Shown: positions 44,237 through 53,302, counted from the stretch's first letter. The stretch: 64,000 bases of DNA from 66-474 sp044464225 (GCA_044464225.1 JBIQLN010000005.1:62001-126000), one strand, 5' to 3'. The notes: generated from the sequence alone by a model not told the origin. Translations and numbers: made by a program.

Positions 44237-45318
44237 GCGACGTGCACGCGCCCGTGTTGATCATGGCCGGCGGAACCGGTGGCCATATCTTCCCCGGCCT
44301 CGCCGTCGCGGACGCTTTGCGCGCGCGCGACGTGCCGGTGCTGTGGCTGGGCGCCGAAGGCGGCATGGAAAACCGGATCGTGCCCGAGCACCACGTCGCG
44401 ATGCGGACGCTGCGCGTGAAGGGACTGCGGGGCAAGGGCCTGCGCCAGCGTCTCGCCGCGCCGTGGATGCTGGTGCGTGCGTTGCTCGGTGCGTGGCGTG
44501 TCCTGCGCGAGGCGAATCCGCGCAGCGTGCTGTCGATGGGCGGCTACGTGGCCGGTCCCGGCGGCATCGCGGCGTGGCTGCAGCGCCGTCCATTGCTGGT
44601 TCACGAACAGAACCGCATCGCGGGGTTCACCAATCGCGTGCTGGCGCGCTGTGCGCGCCGCGTGATGAGCGGATTTTCCGATGCGTTTCCAGCCAAGGCG
44701 CACGCGGAGTGGACCGGCAATCCCGTGCGCGCGGGCATTGCGGCCTTGCCCGCACCGGCGGAACGTCTCGCGAACCGCGCCGGTGCACCGCGCCTTCTGG
44801 TGCTGGGTGGAAGCCTCGGCGCGCGCACGTTGAACCTCGGGTTGCCGAATGCGTTGTCGCGCATCCCCGTCGAACGCCGTCCCGACGTGCGACACCAGTG
44901 CGGCGCCGCCCACATCGAAGGCACCCGCGCCGCGTACGCACGCGCCGATGTGCAGGCGACGGTCGAGCCGTTCATCGCCGACATGGCTGCAGCCTATGGA
45001 TGGGCGGACCTGGTGATCTGCCGTGCCGGTGCGCTGACGCTTGCGGAGCTCGCCGCCGCGGGTCTCGGCGCGATCCTGATGCCGTTCCCCTACGCGGTGG
45101 ACGACCACCAGACCAAGAACGCGGAAGGTTTCGTGGCGGTCGGCGCGGCCGAGCTGGTGCAGGATCGCGACTTCGACGCATCGCGCTTTGCCGGAATGCT
45201 GGAGCGCCTGTTGCGCGATCCGGGCAAGCGCCTCGCGATGGCGAACGCCGCGCGCACGCTGGCCAAGCCCGACGCCGCCGACGCGATCGCGCAGCGTTGC
45301 ATCGAGGAGGCCGCATGA
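44233..45318 (+). CDS. murG: MurG, lipid II-forming N-acetylglucosaminyltransferase
   Basis: A GT-B enzyme of 361 residues. The first glycine loop is MAGGTGGHIFPGLAVA, with HEQNRIAGFTNRVLA and, in the C-terminal domain, LVLGGSLGARTLN, ICRAGALTLAELAAAGL and DDHQTKNA. It transfers GlcNAc from UDP-GlcNAc to lipid I on the inner leaflet. It overlaps ftsW and murC by 4 bases each. Confidence 0.97.
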   Translation: MSDVHAPVLIMAGGTGGHIFPGLAVADALRARDVPVLWLGAEGGMENRIVPEHHVAMRTLRVKGLRGKGLRQRLAAPWMLVRALLGAWRVLREANPRSVLSMGGYVAGPGGIAAWLQRRPLLVHEQNRIAGFTNRVLARCARRVMSGFSDAFPAKAHAEWTGNPVRAGIAALPAPAERLANRAGAPRLLVLGGSLGARTLNLGLPNALSRIPVERRPDVRHQCGAAHIEGTRAAYARADVQATVEPFIADMAAAYGWADLVICRAGALTLAELAAAGLGAILMPFPYAVDDHQTKNAEGFVAVGAAELVQDRDFDASRFAGMLERLLRDPGKRLAMANAARTLAKPDAADAIAQRCIEEAA

Positions 45319-46754
45319 CGCCGCATCGCCTCCCGCCACACGGCGACATCATGCAGAGCTTCCGGCGCGTGCATTTCATCGGCATCGGCGGCGCCGGCAT
45401 GAGTGGCATCGCCGAGGTGCTGCATACGCTTGGTTACGACGTGTCGGGTTCCGACCGCTCCGCTTCCCCCGTCACCGAACGCCTCGCCGGAATGGGCGTG
45501 CGCGTCGTGATCGGTCATGCCCCCGAACACGTCGCCAATGTCGATGCGGTGGTGGTATCGAGCGCCATCAAACAGGACAATCCCGAACTCGTCGCCGCCC
45601 AGGCACGCCGGATCCCGGTGGTGCCACGCGCGGAAATGCTGGGCGAACTGATGCGCTTCCGTCGCGGCATCGCGGTGGCGGGTTCGCATGGCAAGACCAC
45701 CACCACCAGCCTCACCGCCAGCGTGTTGGCCGAGGCCGGGTACGATCCGACCTTCGTGATCGGCGGGCAACTGCTGTCGGCCGGCGCGAACGCGCGGCTG
45801 GGTGCGGGCACGTATCTCGTCGCCGAAGCCGACGAATCCGACGGCTCGTTCCTGAAGCTGTCGCCGGTGATCGCGGTGGTCACCAACATCGATGCTGACC
45901 ACCTCGATCATTACCACGGCGACTTCGCGGAACTGAAGCAGGCGTTCGCGGACTTCCTGCACCGCCTGCCCTTCTACGGACTGGCGGTGCTGTGCGTGGA
46001 CGATCCGGAGGTCGCGGAACTGGCGCGGGCGACGCCGCGCTCCATGCTGACCTATGGCATCGACCATGCAGCCGATGTGCGTGGTGGCAACCTGCGTGCG
46101 GAGGGCCCCCGAATCCACTTCGACCTGATGTTGCCCGGCCAGCCGAGCCTTCCCGTGACCTTGAACCTGCCCGGCCGGCACAACGTGCTCGATGCGTTGG
46201 CAGCCGCCACCATCGGGTGGCATCTCGGCGTTGAACCTTATGCGATCGCACGTGCCCTGGAGCGCTTCCAGGGCGTGGGCCGGCGCTTCCATATCAACGG
46301 TGAGTTGCCGATCGACGGCGGCAGGGTGTTGCTGGTCGACGATTATGGGCATCATCCGCGCGAGTTGTCCGCGGTGATGCAGGCGGCGCGGGACGGCTGG
46401 CCCGAGCGCCGCCTGGTGATCGTGTTCCAGCCGCACCGTTACACCCGCACGCGCGACCTCCTGGACGATTTTGCGGGTGTCCTGTGCGAAGCAGATGCGC
46501 TGGTACTGACCGACGTGTACCCCGCGGGCGAAGCGCCGATCACGGGTGCGGATGGGCGTGCGCTGGCGCGTGCGGTGCGGGCACGCGGCAAGGTCGATCC
46601 GGTGTTCGTCGAGCATCCCCGTGCGTTGCGTGAAGCGCTTCCCGCGTTGCTGCGGGATGGCGATCTGGTGCTGCTGCTTGGCGCCGGGGATATCGGTGCG
46701 GCGGCGGCCGAACTGGCGCGGCGGGGTGAGCTGAAGTCCGGGGGTGCGGCATGA
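45315..46754 (+). CDS. murC: MurC, UDP-MurNAc:L-alanine ligase
   Basis: A Mur ligase of 479 residues. HFIGIGGAGMSGIAEVL, VAGSHGKTTTTSL (ATP loop), EADESDGSFLKL and DDYGHHPREL are diagnostic. It adds L-Ala to UDP-MurNAc. The ATG at 45315 overlaps the murG stop; a second ATG 13 codons later (MQSFRRVHF) is where many homologues start. murB is absent from the cluster. Confidence 0.97.
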   Translation: MTPHRLPPHGDIMQSFRRVHFIGIGGAGMSGIAEVLHTLGYDVSGSDRSASPVTERLAGMGVRVVIGHAPEHVANVDAVVVSSAIKQDNPELVAAQARRIPVVPRAEMLGELMRFRRGIAVAGSHGKTTTTSLTASVLAEAGYDPTFVIGGQLLSAGANARLGAGTYLVAEADESDGSFLKLSPVIAVVTNIDADHLDHYHGDFAELKQAFADFLHRLPFYGLAVLCVDDPEVAELARATPRSMLTYGIDHAADVRGGNLRAEGPRIHFDLMLPGQPSLPVTLNLPGRHNVLDALAAATIGWHLGVEPYAIARALERFQGVGRRFHINGELPIDGGRVLLVDDYGHHPRELSAVMQAARDGWPERRLVIVFQPHRYTRTRDLLDDFAGVLCEADALVLTDVYPAGEAPITGADGRALARAVRARGKVDPVFVEHPRALREALPALLRDGDLVLLLGAGDIGAAAAELARRGELKSGGAA

Positions 46755-47737
46755 CCACGAGTACCGAGCGGGTACCGGGTTCCCGCGCCAGGCGGATCAC
46801 CGACGCACGCGACTTCGGTCGGGTGGCGGTGGTGATGGGCGGCAGTTCCTCCGAGCGCGAGGTATCGCTGAACTCGGGGCGCGGAGTGCTGGACGCGCTC
46901 AGGGCACGCGGGGTGGATGCGCATGCGATCGACGGCATTCCGGCATTGCTGGATGCGGTGCGCGCGGGCCATTTCGCGCGCGTGTTCAACATCCTGCACG
47001 GCCAGCACGGCGGTGGCGAGGACGGCGTGCTGCAGGGCGCACTCGATTCGCTGCACATTCCCTACACCGGTTCCGGCGTGCTCGGTTCCGCGCTGTCGAT
47101 GGACAAGGTGCGCAGCAAGCAGGTGTGGAGCGCGCTGGGTCTGCCGACGCCGAAATTCCTGCCGCTGCCACGCGGCGCCGATGTGCACGCGTCGGCGCGT
47201 GAGATCGGTTTCCCGCTGATCGTGAAGCCTGCCTCCGAAGGCTCCAGCGTCGGCGTCTCGCGTGTATTCAAGGAAAGCGACCTGGACGATGCGGTGGCGC
47301 TGGCGCAGCGCTATCCCGGCGATCTGCTGATGGAATCCCTGATCGATGGCGACGAACTCACCGTGTCGATCCTCAAGGACGAGGTGCTGCCCAGCATCCG
47401 GATCGTGCCGAAGGGCGAGTATTACGACTACAACGCCAAGTACATCGCCGAGGACACGCAATACATCTGCCCAGGACTGGGCGCCGACGCCGAAACAGGC
47501 TTGCGCGCGCTGGCGCGGCGGGCGTTCGACGCGCTTGCTTGTTCCGGCTGGGGCCGCGTCGACGTGATGCGTGATCGCGCGGGCCGCAATTGGCTGCTGG
47601 AGGTGAACACCGCCCCCGGGATGACCTCGCATTCGCTGGTGCCGAAGGCGGCCGCGCAAGTCGGCATCGATTACGCGGAACTTTGCTGGCGGGTACTCGA
47701 AACCAGCTTCGATCCGGCACCGGGAGGCGCGCCATGA
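46751..47737 (+). CDS. ddlB: D-alanine--D-alanine ligase
   Basis: An ATP-grasp enzyme of 328 residues. VAVVMGGSSSEREVSLNSG near the N-terminus (after an extra 25-residue lead), ILHGQHGGGEDG, LPLIVKPASEGSSVGV, and the metal-binding WLLEVNTAPGMTSHSLVPKAA are conserved. It makes the dipeptide used by MurF. It overlaps murC and ftsQ by 4 bases each, so it belongs to the same unit. Confidence 0.96.
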   Translation: MTTSTERVPGSRARRITDARDFGRVAVVMGGSSSEREVSLNSGRGVLDALRARGVDAHAIDGIPALLDAVRAGHFARVFNILHGQHGGGEDGVLQGALDSLHIPYTGSGVLGSALSMDKVRSKQVWSALGLPTPKFLPLPRGADVHASAREIGFPLIVKPASEGSSVGVSRVFKESDLDDAVALAQRYPGDLLMESLIDGDELTVSILKDEVLPSIRIVPKGEYYDYNAKYIAEDTQYICPGLGADAETGLRALARRAFDALACSGWGRVDVMRDRAGRNWLLEVNTAPGMTSHSLVPKAAAQVGIDYAELCWRVLETSFDPAPGGAP

Positions 47738-48498
47738 AAGGTGCCGTCGGACTGCGCTTTGCCGCCTGGATCATCGCGATCGCGCTGGTCGCACTGCCGG
47801 TGATCGGGGTGTTGCAGGGTTGGTTCGCCTCCGAGCGCTGGCCGGTGCGCCAGTTGCAGGTCCACGCGACCTTCCGCCACGTGAGCGCGGCGCAGATCCG
47901 TGCGGCGGTCGCGCCCAACCTGGGTTCCGGCTTCTTCGCGATCCGGCTGGACAAGGTTCGCGACGCCGTCGCGGCGTTGCCGTGGGTGGCCCAGGTCGAG
48001 GTGAGCAAGCGCTGGCCGGATGCGCTCGACATCACCGTCACGGAAATCCATCCGGTCGCGCAGTGGGGGAGTGATGCGTTGCTCGGCCGCGACGGCCGCA
48101 TCTTCAAGGTGCCGGACGCAGGAGTCGTGAACGGACTGCCGCATTTCAACGGTCCCGGTGACCGCGCCGCCGACGTCATGGCGTTTTATCGCACTTCGCT
48201 CACCGACTTCGCGCCCTACAACCTGCAGGTGACCGGTGTCGAGCTGTCTGCGCGCGGGAGCTGGAGCCTCACGCTCTCCAACGGCGGGCGCGTGGTGGTC
48301 GGCAGCGACAAGCCCGACCAGCATCTTGCGCGTTTCGCGGCGGCGTTGCCCATCCTGATGCACGACCGCAGCGGCGGTTTCGTTTATGCCGACCTGCGCT
48401 ACAGCAACGGCTTCGCGGTGCGCTGGCCCGAACCGGCGCCCACCCCCTCCCCGAACTCGAAAAACGGTGGCTCCCATGCTGTTGACGGAAACGTTTAG
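47734..48498 (+). CDS. ftsQ: FtsQ, divisome assembly protein
   Basis: A bitopic protein of 254 residues. After a very short cytoplasmic end comes the membrane helix (AAWIIAIALVALPVIGVL), then the POTRA domain (VRQLQVHATFRHVSAAQIRAAVAPNL ... LPWVAQVEVSKRWPDAL) and the beta domain. It recruits FtsL/FtsB. The ATG overlaps the ddlB stop. The C-terminal 20 residues are Pro/Asn/Gly-rich. Confidence 0.94.
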   Translation: MKGAVGLRFAAWIIAIALVALPVIGVLQGWFASERWPVRQLQVHATFRHVSAAQIRAAVAPNLGSGFFAIRLDKVRDAVAALPWVAQVEVSKRWPDALDITVTEIHPVAQWGSDALLGRDGRIFKVPDAGVVNGLPHFNGPGDRAADVMAFYRTSLTDFAPYNLQVTGVELSARGSWSLTLSNGGRVVVGSDKPDQHLARFAAALPILMHDRSGGFVYADLRYSNGFAVRWPEPAPTPSPNSKNGGSHAVDGNV

Positions 48499-48502
48499 AC
48501 CC

Positions 48503-49744
48503 ATGAATCGCAAGAGCGACAAGAACCTGGTCGTCGGGCTGGATATCGGTACGTCCAAGGTGATGGCGATTGTCGGCGAATACATGCCGGGCGAGCCGGT
48601 CGAGGTGATCGGCTTCGGCAGCCATACCTCGCGCGGGATGAAAAAGGGCGTGGTGGTCGAGATCGATTCCAACGTGCATTCGATCCAGCGGGCGATCGAG
48701 GAAGCCGAGCAGATGGCGGGCTGCGATATCCGTTCGGTGTGCGCCTCGATTTCGGGCAGCCACCTCGAGACCCACAACTCGCGGGGGGCGGCCGCGATTC
48801 GCGACCGTGAAGTCGCGCCAGGCGACCTGGACCAGGTGCTGGAGTCGGCCAGCGCAGTGGCGATTCCGGCGGACCGCAAGGTGCTCTACAAGGAACCGCA
48901 GGAATATCGCATCGACGGCCAGGACGGCATCCGCCACCCCATCGGCATGAGCGGCGTGCGGCTCGAGGCAGGCGTGCATCTGGTGACGGGCGCCGCGTCG
49001 GCGGTGCAGAACATCACCAAATGCATCCAGCGGTGCGGACTTGCGGTGGACGACCTCGTGCCCGCCGCGGTGGCCGCGTCGAAGTCGGTGCTGACCGAGG
49101 ACGAGCGCGAGCTCGGCGTGTGCGTGGTCGACATGGGCGCCGGCACCACCGACATCGCGATCTACACCCATGGCTCGATCCGCTACACGAAATCGCTGCC
49201 GGTCGGTGGCGACCAGGTGACCTCGGACATTTCGCAATACGTGCAGACGCCCACCGGCAACGCCGAGGAGATCAAGGTGAAGTACGGCTGTGCGCTCGCC
49301 CAGATGGCGCGTGGTGAAGAGACCATCCAGGTGCCGAGCGTGGGCGAACGGCCGCCACGGCGGCTGCAACGGCAGGCGTTGGCGCAGTCGATCCAGGCCC
49401 GGTACGAGGAAATTTTCGAGATGGTGCAGGACGAGATGCGCCGTTCGGGTTACGACAACCTGCTCGCGGCCGGTGTGGTGCTCACCGGTGGCGCCGCCCG
49501 CATCGAGGGCGCGCTGTACCTGGCCGAGGAGGTGTTCCACAAGATGGTGCGCCTCGGCGTGCCGCAGCACGTCACCGGCGCGACGGAGGTGATCGCCACG
49601 CCTGCGCATGCGTCCGCGACAGGACTGTTGTTGCACGGATCGCGCGACGGCGCGAGCGGCAGTCGCGTGATCGGTGGCGCAATGGGCGACAGCGTCGCGG
49701 GCGCGATCGGCAAGGTGAAGGGTTGGCTCACGAGAAATTTTTGA
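48503..49744 (+). CDS. ftsA: FtsA, actin-like membrane tether of the Z ring
   Basis: An actin-fold protein of 413 residues. GLDIGTSKVMAIVGE (phosphate 1), VDMGAGTTDIAIY (phosphate 2) and AGVVLTGGAARIEGA (adenosine) are conserved. The C-terminal amphipathic helix GKVKGWLTRNF anchors it to the membrane. The ATG at 48503 gives the usual start MNRKSDKNLVVGLDIG; an ATG at 48476 would add nine residues and overlap ftsQ. Confidence 0.96.
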   Translation: MNRKSDKNLVVGLDIGTSKVMAIVGEYMPGEPVEVIGFGSHTSRGMKKGVVVEIDSNVHSIQRAIEEAEQMAGCDIRSVCASISGSHLETHNSRGAAAIRDREVAPGDLDQVLESASAVAIPADRKVLYKEPQEYRIDGQDGIRHPIGMSGVRLEAGVHLVTGAASAVQNITKCIQRCGLAVDDLVPAAVAASKSVLTEDERELGVCVVDMGAGTTDIAIYTHGSIRYTKSLPVGGDQVTSDISQYVQTPTGNAEEIKVKYGCALAQMARGEETIQVPSVGERPPRRLQRQALAQSIQARYEEIFEMVQDEMRRSGYDNLLAAGVVLTGGAARIEGALYLAEEVFHKMVRLGVPQHVTGATEVIATPAHASATGLLLHGSRDGASGSRVIGGAMGDSVAGAIGKVKGWLTRNF

Positions 49745-49791
49745 CGTCCGAATCGGGCCATCCGCGGCCTGTTCGGACTAGCAATCCGCGC

Positions 49792-49871
49792 GGCGCCTCG
49801 GGACGAGGCGCCACCGGCAAGGCGCCGCGGCGCCGAGGCCCACGAAGGGCCGAGCCTTCCGAGACGGAAGG
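49792..49871 (+). other. Array of four short hairpins between ftsA and ftsZ
   Basis: In 80 bases there are GGCGCCTCG/CGAGGCGCC with a GGA loop (49792-49812), a 14-base palindrome GGCGCCGCGGCGCC (49821-49834), GGCCC/GGGCC with a 5-base loop (49837-49851) and CCTTCCG/CGGAAGG with an AGA loop (49855-49871). They lie in the ftsZ leader, 60 bases before the ATG. Confidence 0.6.
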
Positions 49872-49930
49872 GCGTTACCACAGCAGCATCACAACAGCGG
49901 CATGACTTTTCGCAGCACGGAGGACGGGCA

Positions 49931-51118
49931 ATGTTTGAATTGGTGGAACAACTCGCACCCAATGCGGTGATCAAGGTGATCGGTGTCGGCGGCGGCGGTG
50001 GCAACGCCGTCAGCCACATGGTCAATTCATCCATCGACGGCGTGGAATTCATCTGCGCCAACACCGACGCGCAGGCGCTGAAAAGCTCCGGCGCACGTAC
50101 CACGCTGCAACTCGGCGAAACCGTGACCAAGGGTCTCGGCGCCGGCGCCAACCCCGAGATCGGCCGGCAGGCCGCGCTCGAGGACCGCGACCGCATCGTC
50201 GAGGTGCTGGACGGTGCCGACATGGTGTTCATCACCTGCGGCATGGGCGGCGGCACCGGCACCGGCGCGGCGCCGGTGGTGGCGCAGCTCGCCAAGGAAA
50301 AAGGCATCCTGACGGTGGCGGTGGTGACCAAGCCGTTCCCGTTTGAGGGCCGCCGGCGCATGCAGGTGGCGTTGAAGGGCATCGAGGACCTGTCGCAGTC
50401 GGTCGACTCGCTGATCACGGTGCCGAACGAGAAGCTGCTGACCGTGCTCGGCCGTGAAGTGACCTTGCTGAATGCCTTCAAGGCGGCCAACGACGTGCTG
50501 CAGGGCGCGGTGCAGGGCATCGCCGACCTGATCACCCGCCCGGGCCTGATCAACGTCGACTTCGCCGACGTACGCACCGTGATGAGCGAAATGGGCATGG
50601 CCATGATGGGCACCGGTACCGCCCGTGGCGACGACCGCGCGCAGGCCGCGGCCGAGGCGGCCATCAACAACCCGTTGCTGGAGAACGTGGACCTGTCGGG
50701 TGCCTGCGGCATCCTGGTCAACGTCACCGCGGGTCCGAACCTGACGATGCGCGAGTTCGACGAGATCGGCCGCGTGGTGCACGACTTCGCCAGCGAGGAC
50801 GCGACCGTGGTACTGGGCACCGCGCTCGATCCCGACCTGTCCGACGACGTGCGCGTCACGGTGGTCGCGACCGGCCTCAACCGGGCGGTGAAGCCGCAAT
50901 TGCGGCCGGTCGCCAAGCCGGAGATGGTCGAGATGCCGCAGCCGCGGCGAGTGCTCCGTACCGGAACCGACAACGGCGTGGTGGATTTTGCCGGCCAGCC
51001 GGAGCCCGCAATGGCCACCCGCCGGGAAGCGGCGCCGGCAGCCAAGCCCGACAAGGAGGTCGCGCCCGGGTACGATTACCTGGACATTCCGGCGTTCCTG
51101 CGCCGCCAGGCTGACTAG
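49931..51118 (+). CDS. ftsZ: FtsZ, tubulin-like division GTPase
   Basis: A protein of 395 residues. IKVIGVGGGGGNAVSHM begins the nucleotide domain; the tubulin signature GGGTGTG is at residues 106-112. The C-terminal linker (about 320-375) leads to the conserved tail LDIPAFLRRQAD that binds FtsA and ZipA. GGAGG lies about 9 bases before the ATG. It closes the dcw cluster; a long hairpin follows. Confidence 0.98.
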   Translation: MFELVEQLAPNAVIKVIGVGGGGGNAVSHMVNSSIDGVEFICANTDAQALKSSGARTTLQLGETVTKGLGAGANPEIGRQAALEDRDRIVEVLDGADMVFITCGMGGGTGTGAAPVVAQLAKEKGILTVAVVTKPFPFEGRRRMQVALKGIEDLSQSVDSLITVPNEKLLTVLGREVTLLNAFKAANDVLQGAVQGIADLITRPGLINVDFADVRTVMSEMGMAMMGTGTARGDDRAQAAAEAAINNPLLENVDLSGACGILVNVTAGPNLTMREFDEIGRVVHDFASEDATVVLGTALDPDLSDDVRVTVVATGLNRAVKPQLRPVAKPEMVEMPQPRRVLRTGTDNGVVDFAGQPEPAMATRREAAPAAKPDKEVAPGYDYLDIPAFLRRQAD

Positions 51119-51147
51119 CGCGATCAGCCCATGATCGCAGTGTCGAT

Positions 51148-51190
51148 CCAACGTGAACTGCCGATTTCCCGTCCCGGCAGTTCACGTTGG
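51148..51190 (+). terminator. 16-bp perfect inverted repeat after ftsZ
   Basis: CCAACGTGAACTGCCG (51148-51163) and CGGCAGTTCACGTTGG (51175-51190) are exact reverse complements around an 11-base loop, 30 bases after the ftsZ stop. It is followed by TGTTGCT rather than a T-run. It is the best candidate for the end of the dcw transcript. Confidence 0.65.
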
Positions 51191-51391
51191 TGTTGCTGCC
51201 CGACGGCATTGCGGGCCGATGGGGCCGGCGAGGTCTTCGGTGGCCGATCGTGCGGCCAGCCGCTCTTGGCGAGGGGTTTCGGCGCCGGCCATCCCTTTTT
51301 GCCGTGGTCGGGAACCTGTCGTCATTGCTGCGGTCGGAGACCGCCGTGGGGGTGTATCCGGATCTGCGGGCTCTCTGACCGGCCAGGAGGC

Positions 51392-51407
51392 CGTGACGAT
51401 CGTCACG
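51392..51407. promoter_or_regulatory. Perfect 16-bp palindrome, CRP/Clp-like operator upstream of lpxC
   Basis: CGTGACGATCGTCACG is a full palindrome and fits the CRP-family pattern GTGA-N6-TCAC, 110 bases before the lpxC ATG. In xanthomonads this pattern is bound by Clp. The rest of the ftsZ-lpxC spacer (51191-51517) holds no supported gene. Confidence 0.5.
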
Positions 51408-51517
51408 TCCGGCGCCCGCAAGGATTAACTAAACCTGACAGTCCACTTTATTCGGACCGTCAACCGTGGTAGCATCGCCCACGTTTTAGCGTTGTCCTAA
51501 CAGGATTCCAACGAAAA

Positions 51518-52429
51518 ATGATCAAGCAGCGCACGCTCAAAAACGTGATCCGCGCGACGGGCGTCGGTCTGCACACGGGCGAAAAGGTGTACATGACCCT
51601 CCGCCCTGCGGCGGTCAACACCGGCATCGTGTTCCGTCGCACCGACCTTCCCGAACCGGTCAGTATTCCGTCGCGTTGCGAATACGTCGGCGACACGCGT
51701 CTTTCCAGCACGCTCATCAAGGACGACGTGCGCGTGGGTACGGTCGAGCACCTGCTGTCCGCGATGGCCGGTCTCGGCATCGACAACGCCTATGTGGACC
51801 TGTCCGCGCCGGAAGTGCCGATCATGGACGGCAGCGCGGGTCCGTTCGTGTTCCTGCTGCAGTCGGCAGGCATCGAGGAACAGTCCGCGCCCAAGCGTTT
51901 CATCCGCATCAAGAAGCCGGTGAAGGTCGAGGAAGGCGACAAGTGGGCGCGTTTCGAGCCGTTCGACGGGTTCAAGGTCGGCTTCTCGATCGAGTTCCAG
52001 CACCCGATCTTTTCGCGCCGTGCTTCCAAGGCCGAGATCGATTTCTCGACGACCTCGTTCGTGAAGGAGGTCAGCCGCGCGCGCACCTTCGGTTTCATGC
52101 GCGACATCGAGATGCTGCGCGAGAAGAACCTGGCGCTCGGCGGCTCGATGGACAACGCCATCGTGCTGGACGACTACCGGGTGTTGAACGAGGATGGCCT
52201 GCGTTACGAGGACGAATTCGTCAAGCACAAGATCCTCGACGCCATCGGAGACCTGTATTTGCTGGGCCACAGCCTGATCGGCGCGTTCTACGGCCACAAG
52301 TCCGGACACCAGTTGAACAACCAGTTGCTGCGTGCCCTGCTGGCTGACAAGTCGGCGTGGGAAGAAGTCACTTTCGACGATCCGGCCCTCGCGCCCATCT
52401 CCTACGCGCACCCCGCCCAGGCGGTGTAG
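51518..52429 (+). CDS. lpxC: LpxC, UDP-3-O-acyl-N-acetylglucosamine deacetylase
   Basis: The committed enzyme of lipid A synthesis, 303 residues. The zinc-site histidine is in GTVEHLLSAMAGLGIDNA, the others in LGHSLIGAFYGHKSGHQLNN; PIMDGSAGPF is also typical. The start MIKQRTLKNVIRATGVGLHTGEKV matches the family. Only a weak AGGA lies upstream. LpxC follows ftsZ in many gammaproteobacteria. Confidence 0.97.
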   Translation: MIKQRTLKNVIRATGVGLHTGEKVYMTLRPAAVNTGIVFRRTDLPEPVSIPSRCEYVGDTRLSSTLIKDDVRVGTVEHLLSAMAGLGIDNAYVDLSAPEVPIMDGSAGPFVFLLQSAGIEEQSAPKRFIRIKKPVKVEEGDKWARFEPFDGFKVGFSIEFQHPIFSRRASKAEIDFSTTSFVKEVSRARTFGFMRDIEMLREKNLALGGSMDNAIVLDDYRVLNEDGLRYEDEFVKHKILDAIGDLYLLGHSLIGAFYGHKSGHQLNNQLLRALLADKSAWEEVTFDDPALAPISYAHPAQAV

Positions 52430-52446
52430 GTTGTCGTCCCCTTCCT

Positions 52447-52470
52447 GATCGCTGCTCCGTTGCAGCGATC
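52447..52470 (+). terminator. Hairpin after lpxC
   Basis: GATCGCTGC and GCAGCGATC form a perfect 9-bp stem with a TCCGTT loop, 17 bases after the lpxC stop. No T-run follows. Confidence 0.5.
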
Positions 52471-52751
52471 GCGGGCGAGCCACGCCCCTTCAGGCATGGA
52501 ACCCGTTGCGCTCCCGCCGTGGTCAGGCTGCGAGCCGCCGCATTCCGGCGGATGGCCGGCACTCCTGTCCCCGCGATGCTGCCTTCCCGCGACTCCTCGC
52601 GTCCGGCCGGATGTATTCGAGACATCGTCACCCAGCAGGTGGGGGGCGGCTTGCCGCAGCCGCGTAGCTCCGCTCACGAGCGCACCGGTTGCTGCGGATT
52701 CACGTTTTGTGACTTTTTTCTGACATCCGGTCGTTCGCACCGCTTCGCCTG

Positions 52752-52797
52752 TGATATAAGTTTGCCTTCCGCCGCGACGGACAGGGGGCGGAAGGCC
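52752..52797 (+). promoter_or_regulatory. Extended minus-10 element and hairpin in the lpxC-dciA spacer
   Basis: TGATATAAG (52752-52760) fits the extended minus-10 pattern TGn-TATAAT on the plus strand, without a good minus-35. GCCTTCCGCC (52764-52773) and GGCGGAAGGC (52788-52797) then form a 10-bp stem just downstream of the dciA stop on the minus strand. The hairpin may end dciA transcription; the promoter would make an RNA antisense to dciA. The spacer from 52430 to 52804 holds no supported gene. Confidence 0.35.
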
Positions 52798-52804
52798 TGC
52801 GCGG

Positions 52805-53302
52805 TCACCCGGCGGGGGGACTTTCCGCCACGGCGGCAAGCTCCAGGAACAGCGCGCGCAGATCCGGGTCGGCGACGACCGATGCGGCGGCGCGGATGGT
52901 TTGCGCAGCCCGCGGCGTCAGCAACCGTGGGGCGGCGGAGCTGTCGACCGGTGCCCGCAGAGGCATCACCTTGGCCGTGACGGAACTCGCGGCCAGTCCC
53001 AGGGAATGCACCGCGGCAAGGATTCGCGACTGCTCCATGCGCACGCGTGTGGCCCAGGCGGACGATTCGACCAGCAGCAGGACGCGATCGTTGCGCACGC
53101 CGGCGAAGCCGACGTGGTCGCGCAGCGGTGCTGGAAGCAGCGGAACAATGCGTTGGCTGGTGCGGTCAACTTCGCGTGCCCTTGCCGCAAGGTCGGCGAC
53201 CGGGGCGCATTGCGCAAGAGGCGTCGGACCGTGGGTGTCGCGAGGCGGCAGCGGTTTGACAGGAGACAAGACGAATGAAAACCCAGACGGTTCGTTCAAC
53301 AT
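52805..53302 (-). CDS. dciA: DciA (DUF721), replicative helicase loader
   Basis: A protein of 165 residues. The DUF721/DciA core spans about 35-110: TSQRIVPLLPAPLRDHVGFAGVRNDRVLLLVESSAWATRVRMEQSRIL. DciA loads the DnaB helicase in bacteria lacking DnaC, and lies next to lpxC and secA in Pseudomonas and xanthomonads. The N-terminal start is uncertain: ATG at 53302 or 53308 overlap the divergent peptidase gene, and a shorter start inside the first 25 codons is plausible. Confidence 0.82.
   Translation of the reverse strand: MLNEPSGFSFVLSPVKPLPPRDTHGPTPLAQCAPVADLAARAREVDRTSQRIVPLLPAPLRDHVGFAGVRNDRVLLLVESSAWATRVRMEQSRILAAVHSLGLAASSVTAKVMPLRAPVDSSAAPRLLTPRAAQTIRAAASVVADPDLRALFLELAAVAESPPAG

Noticed and set aside
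45090..46616. A 508-codon minus-strand frame opposite murG/murC
   Set aside because: It spans the junction of two real genes and has no recognisable features.
51119..51517. Small gene between ftsZ and lpxC
   Set aside because: Several frames of 60-110 codons exist, but none has an SD, a signal or plausible composition; the region reads as regulatory DNA.
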